A program made the translations under genes and the position numbers. Shown here piece after piece: positions 58,219 to 64,000 of a stretch of DNA of 64,000 bases. The stretch is from Marinobacter vulgaris (GTDB lineage Bacteria > Pseudomonadota > Gammaproteobacteria > Pseudomonadales > Oleiphilaceae). The stretch is from the NCBI RefSeq assembly GCF_003344045.1, contig NZ_QFWX01000002.1:467270-531269 (forward strand). The letters run 5' to 3'. Within the stretch, counting starts at the first letter, position 1; each line of letters opens with the position of its first letter. Under the pieces are notes generated by a model that saw nothing but the letters and a program-made list of their open reading frames with translations, did not search any database and had not been told where the DNA came from.

Positions 58219-58511
58219 TGCGCAAACTGTTGCTCCTTCCCATCCGTGTCTACCAGTACGCCATCAGCCCCATGATGGCCAGTCACTGCCGTCACTACCC
58301 GACCTGTTCCCAGTATGCGATCGACGCCATTACTACCCATGGCGCTGTTAAAGGCCTTTTTCTTGCGATGAAACGTCTTCTAAGGTGTCATCCCTGGGCA
58401 AAAGGCGGGTATGATCCCGTTCCGGGCACTGAAGTCTGCAGAGAGGTTAGGCCTACCACCTGCTGCGGGCCGGCCAGCCAAACCCATAACACTAACCCGA
58501 CCAAACAGTAA
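58218..58511 (+). CDS. yidD: membrane protein insertion efficiency factor YidD
   Basis: 97 residues. [34 protein letters not shown] with conserved cysteines, then [17 protein letters not shown], the YidD signature. A small amphipathic membrane-associated protein that helps YidC. It overlaps rnpA and ends 4 bp before yidC. Confidence 0.96.
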   Translation: MRKLLLLPIRVYQYAISPMMASHCRHYPTCSQYAIDAITTHGAVKGLFLAMKRLLRCHPWAKGGYDPVPGTEVCREVRPTTCCGPASQTHNTNPTKQ

Positions 58512-58515
58512 GTTT

Positions 58516-60231
58516 ATGGATATTCAACGCGTTGTATTATTTGCCGGCCTGGCCATTGTCAGTTACATGATGGTGCTTGCCTGGAACGAAGACTATAACC
58601 AGCCCCAAACAGAGCAGGTTGCCGAGCAAACCACCCGTTCGGCCGCTTCATCCGGTGATAGCGACAACATGACGCTGCCCGAAGACTCCCAGGGCAACTC
58701 CCAGTCCGCCAGTGAAGAGTTCACCACACCGGAAGGCGAGAGCCAGGCTATCGGCAGCACCCAAAACAGGTCAGCGGATGTCAGCGACCAGCTGATTACC
58801 GTGCGCACCGACGTCTACGAACTGAAGATAGACCGGGTGGGCGGCAACCTGATCGAGAGCGCCCTGCTCAAGTACGACCGGTCGCTGGACAGCAAGGCAT
58901 CCCTGCGGATTCTGACCAATACCAACAGACGCACCTACATCATGGAAAGCGGTCTCATCGGTCGGGACGGCATTGACAGCAAGCGCAACGGCAGTGCACC
59001 GGTATACAACACCTCCGCAACAGAGTACGAGTTAGAGGAAAGTGAGGACTCACTCACTGTCAACCTGACTTACACCACCGACAATGACGTTGAGATCACC
59101 AAACAGTACCAGTTTGGCCGCGACAGCTATGAGATTGATGTTCGCTATCTGATCAATAACCAGTCAGACGAGGTCTGGCAGGCCAACATGACGGGCAAGA
59201 TTGTCAGGGATGAGGCACCCGATCCCACGGCCCAGAACAGCCTGGGTATCAGGGCGTTTCTGGGCATGGTTGTCAGTACCCCTGAGGACCCTTACGAAAA
59301 ATACGATTTTGATGATCTGAAGGAAGATCCTGTCAACCAGTCGGTTACCAACGGCTGGCTTGCCTTTCTCCAGCATTATTTTCTCTCCGCATGGATACCG
59401 GAACGGGGTCAGTCAGCCCAGTTCCAGTCCACCCAGCGGGGACCGCTGCACGTCATGGGGTTTGTCTATCCCGCCACTCAGGTTGCGCCGGGAGAAACTG
59501 CGGAAGTCTCGGCCCGTGCCTACGTAGGCCCGAAAATCATTGAACGCCTGGAAGGCGTGGCCCCCAACCTGGACCGGACCGTCGATTTCGGCTTCCTGTT
59601 CTTCATTGCGTTACCGCTGTTCCTGATCCTCGACTGGTTCTACGGACTGGTAGGCAACTGGGGTGTCGCGATCATCCTGTTGACGGTCCTGGTGAAGGCA
59701 GTGTTCTTCAAACTTTCAGCCACCAGTTACCGTTCCATGGCCAGAATGCGCGCGGTTGCACCACAGTTGACGCGGCTGAAAGAACTCTACGGCGACGACC
59801 GCCAGCGAATGTCCCAGGAGATGATGGCGCTGTACAAGCGGGAAAAGATCAATCCCCTTGGTGGCTGCCTGCCCATACTGGTGCAGATGCCGGTGTTCAT
59901 TTCCCTGTACTGGGTTCTGTTCGAGAGCGTTCAGCTGCGCCATGCACCGTTCATGCTGTGGATCCACGACCTGTCGGTAATGGACCCCTACTTCATCCTG
60001 CCGATCCTGATGGGTGCGAGCATGATGCTGCAGATGAGCCTGAACCCGACGCCGCCGGACCCGATGCAGGCCAAGATAATGAAGCTGATGCCGCTGGTGT
60101 TTACCGTATTCTTCCTCTGGTTCCCGGCGGGTCTGGTACTGTACTGGCTGGTTAACAACATTCTGTCCATCAGTCAGCAGTGGTACATCACCCGCAAGAT
60201 TGAAGCGGAAATGGCCAACAAGAAGAGCTGA
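58516..60231 (+). CDS. yidC: membrane protein insertase YidC
   Basis: 571 residues. One N-terminal membrane helix (MDIQRVVLFAGLAIVSYMMVLAW) and a large periplasmic beta domain (about 60-345) are followed by five helices (about 360-545), including GNWGVAIILLTVLVKAVFFKLSATSYRSMARM and PLGGCLPILVQMPVFISLYW. It inserts membrane proteins with or without Sec. ATG 58516 is correct because homologues start MDIQR; upstream in-frame codons belong to the yidD region. Confidence 0.97.
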   Translation: MDIQRVVLFAGLAIVSYMMVLAWNEDYNQPQTEQVAEQTTRSAASSGDSDNMTLPEDSQGNSQSASEEFTTPEGESQAIGSTQNRSADVSDQLITVRTDVYELKIDRVGGNLIESALLKYDRSLDSKASLRILTNTNRRTYIMESGLIGRDGIDSKRNGSAPVYNTSATEYELEESEDSLTVNLTYTTDNDVEITKQYQFGRDSYEIDVRYLINNQSDEVWQANMTGKIVRDEAPDPTAQNSLGIRAFLGMVVSTPEDPYEKYDFDDLKEDPVNQSVTNGWLAFLQHYFLSAWIPERGQSAQFQSTQRGPLHVMGFVYPATQVAPGETAEVSARAYVGPKIIERLEGVAPNLDRTVDFGFLFFIALPLFLILDWFYGLVGNWGVAIILLTVLVKAVFFKLSATSYRSMARMRAVAPQLTRLKELYGDDRQRMSQEMMALYKREKINPLGGCLPILVQMPVFISLYWVLFESVQLRHAPFMLWIHDLSVMDPYFILPILMGASMMLQMSLNPTPPDPMQAKIMKLMPLVFTVFFLWFPAGLVLYWLVNNILSISQQWYITRKIEAEMANKKS

Positions 60232-60256
60232 CCGGGTACAATTCAGACCAGTCGTT

Positions 60257-60283
60257 GCAGAGGCTCCTACCGGGAGCCTCTGC
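60257..60283 (+). terminator. stem-loop between yidC and mnmE
   Basis: GCAGAGGCTCC and GGAGCCTCTGC form an 11-bp perfect stem followed by TGTTT. It may weaken read-through from yidC into mnmE. Confidence 0.5.
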
Positions 60284-60303
60284 TGTTTCAGGGGGAATCA
60301 ATC

Positions 60304-61674
60304 ATGTTCCATGCTACCGACACCATCGCTGCCATTGCCACGGCGCCGGGCCAGGCCGGTGTCGGTATCGTACGCGTATCCGGCCCCGCTGCAGCTGACA
60401 TTGCTCGCCAGATGCTGGGTTTCCAGCCCCGACCCCGTTATGCCCACTATGGCCCGTTCGTGGATACCAGCAGTGAGCTGATCGATGAAGGCATAGGTCT
60501 GTTTTTCCCCAACCCCCACTCTTTTACCGGCGAAGACGTCTTTGAGCTCCAGGGCCATGGCGGTACTGTCATTCTGGACCTGTTGTTGAGGACCGTGTGT
60601 GAGCTGGGTGCCCGTCTTGCCAGACCGGGAGAATTTTCCGAAAGAGCGTTCCTCAACGACAAACTGGATCTGGCCCAGGCGGAGGCCATCGCCGACCTGA
60701 TCGAAAGCAGCTCAGAGCAGGCTGCGCGCTGTGCGGTCCGCTCATTACAGGGCGTTTTTTCCCGCCGGATTGATGCGCTGGTGGAATCGGTTACCCACCT
60801 CCGGATCTATGTTGAAGCCGCCATTGACTTTCCCGAAGAGGAAATCGATTTTCTTGCGGACGGTAAGGTCGCCAACGACCTGCAGGCGATCATTCAGGAT
60901 CTGCAGATTATCCTTGCCGAGGCCCAGCAAGGGACGATTCTCCGGGATGGCATGAAGGTGGTCATTGCCGGTCGTCCAAATGCCGGTAAATCCAGCCTGC
61001 TTAATGCCCTGGCAGGGCGTGAGGCAGCCATTGTGACCGCTGTTGAGGGCACTACCCGGGATGTTCTGCGGGAACACATCCATATTGACGGGATGCCACT
61101 GCATATTATCGATACCGCCGGCCTGCGGGACAGCCCTGATGAAGTGGAACAGATAGGTATCGCCCGGGCCTGGGAAGAAATCCGTCAGGCGGACCGTATT
61201 CTGCTGATGGTGGATGCCACTACCACACCGGAAACCGAGCCCCAGCGATTATGGCCGGATTTTATAGATCAGCTGCCTCAAGGTGCCCCGCTCACGGTTA
61301 TCCGCAACAAGGTGGACCTGACCGGTGAGCCCGTGGGCATCGAACAACAGCACCCGCAGGCAGCCCCGGTCATTCGTATTGCCGCCAGATCCGCCGACGG
61401 GCTTGAAGTTCTGCGGGATCACCTGAAGCTGTGCATGGGTTTTGCCAGCACCACCGAGGGGGGCTTTATCGCCCGGCGCCGTCATCTGGATGCCCTGGAA
61501 CGTGCCCGGGATTTCATGCTGCAGGGGGAAGGTCAGTTACAGGGCTTTGGCGCCGGTGAGTTACTGGCGGAAGACCTGCGCGCTGCCCAGGATGCCTTGG
61601 GGGAGATTACCGGTGCCATGACACCGGACGAGTTGCTCGGTAAGATCTTCAGCAGCTTCTGTATTGGCAAGTAA
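60304..61674 (+). CDS. mnmE: tRNA uridine-5-carboxymethylaminomethyl modification GTPase MnmE
   Basis: 456 residues. The N-terminal folate-binding domain ([21 protein letters not shown]) is followed by the G domain with [21 protein letters not shown] and RNKVDL, and the C-terminal FCIGK carries the essential cysteine. With MnmG it modifies the wobble uridine of several tRNAs. mnmG is not adjacent in this window. Confidence 0.98.
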   Translation: MFHATDTIAAIATAPGQAGVGIVRVSGPAAADIARQMLGFQPRPRYAHYGPFVDTSSELIDEGIGLFFPNPHSFTGEDVFELQGHGGTVILDLLLRTVCELGARLARPGEFSERAFLNDKLDLAQAEAIADLIESSSEQAARCAVRSLQGVFSRRIDALVESVTHLRIYVEAAIDFPEEEIDFLADGKVANDLQAIIQDLQIILAEAQQGTILRDGMKVVIAGRPNAGKSSLLNALAGREAAIVTAVEGTTRDVLREHIHIDGMPLHIIDTAGLRDSPDEVEQIGIARAWEEIRQADRILLMVDATTTPETEPQRLWPDFIDQLPQGAPLTVIRNKVDLTGEPVGIEQQHPQAAPVIRIAARSADGLEVLRDHLKLCMGFASTTEGGFIARRRHLDALERARDFMLQGEGQLQGFGAGELLAEDLRAAQDALGEITGAMTPDELLGKIFSSFCIGK

Positions 61675-61730
61675 GCCCGGGGGGGAAACCTTTGAACACC
61701 TCAGTTTGATTCGCCCAAGGAAAGCCATTC

Positions 61731-64000
61731 ATGCCGGGAAAGTTGACCCGCCTTCCGACCAACCGCAAAACTCCGCCTTCACGGCAGTCCGTGATGTGGT
61801 TGTTGGGCATGCTGGTACTGGTGTTTGTGGCCGGTATGTTTCTGTTGTCCACTCTGAACATCAATTACTCCCGGGATGCACTGTCAGAACTTCGACGCCA
61901 GCAGATTCATGAAGTCGTCAGTGCCGGCTTGATGCGTATTAACGCGCACCACTCAACCCTGGCCGGTTACACCACTACCCTGGCAAACGTGGGAGAAAGC
62001 TTTCACGCAATAACAGAAAACAGGGACTCTGGACCCGACAGTTCCTATCTCCGCACTCCTCTGGAGGACGCCCTCAAAGACCATTTGCAGAATTTTGACG
62101 GAGCTCTCGGCGGCGGCCTGTGGTTCCAGCCCGGTGTTTTTTCCGGGCCCGCTATCAGTTATATGCCCTACTTTATATACAGCCCGGATGAACAGGAACT
62201 GGAACGGCTCGATGTCGATAACCGTTTCAGTAGCTACCGGGATGCGCCATGGTTCAGCCATACCCTGGGACCGGAATGGACTCCGGGCCCTGACACCGCG
62301 GATAAAGTCTACTGGTCGCCAATCTATTACGATGTCAACACCGAACGGCCAGTACTGACCCTGGCAAGCCCGATGTATGACCGTCGGAAAAACCTGCTTG
62401 GCATGGCAACCACCACCTGGACAGCGGACCGGATGATTGATGTTGTCAGCAATATTACGGTCACGGAACACAGTTTCACCTTCCTTAACGACCGCAACAA
62501 CCGCAACCTGTCGAGCTTTGGCAAGGATGAGGATGTCGGGAAGGAACAGGCATTGATGGATGAGATTCTCACACTGGAGCTTTCCGGTAGTACCGATGGA
62601 CGGTCCCCAACCGGCGCACTTGCCACCCGCACGCTCACGGTGGGGGACGATGACTACGAACTGTATTATGCCGCCACCGCCGGAGGCATGATCTATGGTG
62701 CGGGCGTGCCAGTGGATGAAATCAATGCGGGATTGCGTCCCATGAAGCAGACTAACCAGCGCGTCCTGGTGGGTACGGTCTCTGCGATACTGTTTCTCAG
62801 CCTCTATCTGCTGTATCGGATTATCCAGCTGATCCGGGAACTGCGCGCCTCCTACACCGATGACCTCACCGGATTGCCCAACCGCATCCGCCTGTTGCAG
62901 GATTTACAGACGCCGGATGATGCCTCGCTGCTGATTATCAATCTGGACCGTTTTAACGAAATAAACAGCCTGTTCGGCAATGTCTGCGGCGACCATGTTT
63001 TGCTGGCCGTTGCGAAGCGGTTGACCGCCTTTGCCGGTGATCAGGTGCCGGAGTCGCTGGGGGTATACCGCTTACCCGGTGACGAATTCGCAATCCTTGC
63101 CCCCTTGTTTGATGAGCAGGCTATCGGGGAGTTGGCGGTGCAGATACGCCACCTCGTTAACGGAGAACGGATCTATTGGCAGCAGCAGCCACTGACGGTG
63201 GATGTCAGCATTGGAATGGCAATGCGGAGAGACCGCAAACCCGGGGAGTCGGCCGATCAACTGGTCAGCCAGGCCAAGGTGGCAGTGCTGCAGGCACGGG
63301 AGCAGAACCGTCATCACCTGCTGTATGACCCGTCGGTGGGAGTTGAGGAAAATTACGAAGCCAACCTTTACTGGGCCAACCGGCTGAAGGCGGCGATTGA
63401 CGATGATCGCCTGATGCCCTGGTTCCAGCCGATTTACGATAATCAGTTGCAGCGTGTTACCAAGTACGAGTGTCTGGTGCGGATGGTGGAGCCGGATGGA
63501 CGTGTGATGAGTGCCGGCCAGTTCGTCAAGATTGCCGACCGGTTGCGTCTGAACCGCAGGATAACGGTGCTGATGATTGATAAGTGTTTCGCCCGCTTCT
63601 CCAGCCGCAAGGAGGAGTTTTCGATCAATCTCTCCTACGGCGACATCGCTGATCCGGAGACAGTGACCAGAATTCTGCAGGCGCTGGATCGTTACGACAT
63701 TGGCAACCGGGTGATTTTCGAGATTCTGGAATCCGACGGCATCACCAATTACGAAGAAATTCATAATTTTATCGAACAGGTAAAACCCTTCGGCTGTCAT
63801 ATTGCCATAGATGATTTCGGCACCGGCTACTCCAACTTCGCCCACCTGCTGAGCCTGAATGTTGATTACATTAAAATCGATGGCAGCCTGATCCGAAACC
63901 TCGACCAGGATCACACCGCATTTCTGGTTACCCGCGGCATTGTCCAGTTTGCCCGCAGCCTCAACATCCGCACCGTTGCCGAATTCGTCCACAATGAGTC
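61731..64000 (+). CDS. Cache-GGDEF-EAL membrane protein (cut by window end)
   Basis: The frame is open from ATG 61731 to the last base, about 756 residues, with the end missing. AAGGAAA precedes the start. There is a membrane helix at about 22-45, a periplasmic Cache-like domain (about 46-325: YWSPIYYDVNTERPVLTLASP), a second helix at about 344-364, a GGDEF domain whose active site reads PGDEF, and an EAL domain whose motif reads ECLVRM but which keeps DDFGTGYSN. Cyclase activity is doubtful and phosphodiesterase activity possible. It sits right after mnmE, where mnmG is often found. Confidence 0.9.
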   Translation, partial: MPGKLTRLPTNRKTPPSRQSVMWLLGMLVLVFVAGMFLLSTLNINYSRDALSELRRQQIHEVVSAGLMRINAHHSTLAGYTTTLANVGESFHAITENRDSGPDSSYLRTPLEDALKDHLQNFDGALGGGLWFQPGVFSGPAISYMPYFIYSPDEQELERLDVDNRFSSYRDAPWFSHTLGPEWTPGPDTADKVYWSPIYYDVNTERPVLTLASPMYDRRKNLLGMATTTWTADRMIDVVSNITVTEHSFTFLNDRNNRNLSSFGKDEDVGKEQALMDEILTLELSGSTDGRSPTGALATRTLTVGDDDYELYYAATAGGMIYGAGVPVDEINAGLRPMKQTNQRVLVGTVSAILFLSLYLLYRIIQLIRELRASYTDDLTGLPNRIRLLQDLQTPDDASLLIINLDRFNEINSLFGNVCGDHVLLAVAKRLTAFAGDQVPESLGVYRLPGDEFAILAPLFDEQAIGELAVQIRHLVNGERIYWQQQPLTVDVSIGMAMRRDRKPGESADQLVSQAKVAVLQAREQNRHHLLYDPSVGVEENYEANLYWANRLKAAIDDDRLMPWFQPIYDNQLQRVTKYECLVRMVEPDGRVMSAGQFVKIADRLRLNRRITVLMIDKCFARFSSRKEEFSINLSYGDIADPETVTRILQALDRYDIGNRVIFEILESDGITNYEEIHNFIEQVKPFGCHIAIDDFGTGYSNFAHLLSLNVDYIKIDGSLIRNLDQDHTAFLVTRGIVQFARSLNIRTVAEFVHNE

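Overview
The window looks like chromosome-origin DNA of a marine gammaproteobacterium, most likely Marinobacter or a close relative. This is inferred from gene order and family types (rpmH-rnpA-yidD-yidC-mnmE facing dnaA-dnaN-recF-gyrB, prlC-yheV, PA4642 and DUF3034 families, PomAB-type stator), not from a database search. Coding density is high, base use looks even, and I see no prophage, integrase, insertion sequence or CRISPR array. The window begins inside one gene and ends inside another.

Layout. 1-5.5 kb: the end of an unrecognised gene, then a tightly coupled four-gene operon (periplasmic cupredoxin-like protein, membrane EAL phosphodiesterase with a degenerate GGDEF, outer-membrane DUF3034 protein, lipoprotein truncated haemoglobin), then DoxX and DUF1653 genes. 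5.6-10.4 kb: an ion/substrate antiporter, a convergent intergenic region with two long related hairpins, yheV, prlC, a divergent intergenic inverted-repeat element and a gamma-carbonic anhydrase. 10.5-15.4 kb: a small unknown gene, the osmoregulated periplasmic glucan synthase opgH, a sulfatase-fold membrane enzyme, an Hsp20 chaperone and a PA4642-family gene. 15.5-22 kb, all minus strand: sodium-type motA/motB, aroE, hemF, tsaC, dprA and a LysM protein. 22-30 kb, plus strand: def, fmt, rsmB, trkA, glyQ, glyS and tRNA-Pro(CGG).

30-40.5 kb is rich in signalling genes: a GAF-GAF-GGDEF-EAL protein, a Crp/Fnr-like regulator, a PAS-GGDEF protein, and a PAS protein coupled to a CheB-CheR-PAS fusion. 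An alkyl-DHAP-synthase-like flavoenzyme and folM flank it. 40.5-49.3 kb: DUF4864, DUF6482, an SDR, two divergent ABC exporters, gabT, an orphan ParA-like ATPase and a VC0807-family membrane protein. 49.4-64 kb is the origin region: gyrB, recF (carrying two parS-like palindromes inside its coding sequence), an ABC1/UbiB-like gene inserted between recF and dnaN, dnaN, dnaA, a 640-bp oriC candidate with DnaA-box-like sites, then rpmH, rnpA, yidD, yidC, mnmE and a cut-off Cache-GGDEF-EAL gene.

The best candidate for a poorly described system is the 255-4643 operon: a copper-protein-like periplasmic component and a lipid-anchored globin encoded around a c-di-GMP phosphodiesterase with a periplasmic sensor domain. 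Other items worth following are the opgH/sulfatase operon without opgG, the twin compensatory hairpins at 6991-7247, the parS-like sites in recF, and two genes whose best starts appear to be non-canonical codons.
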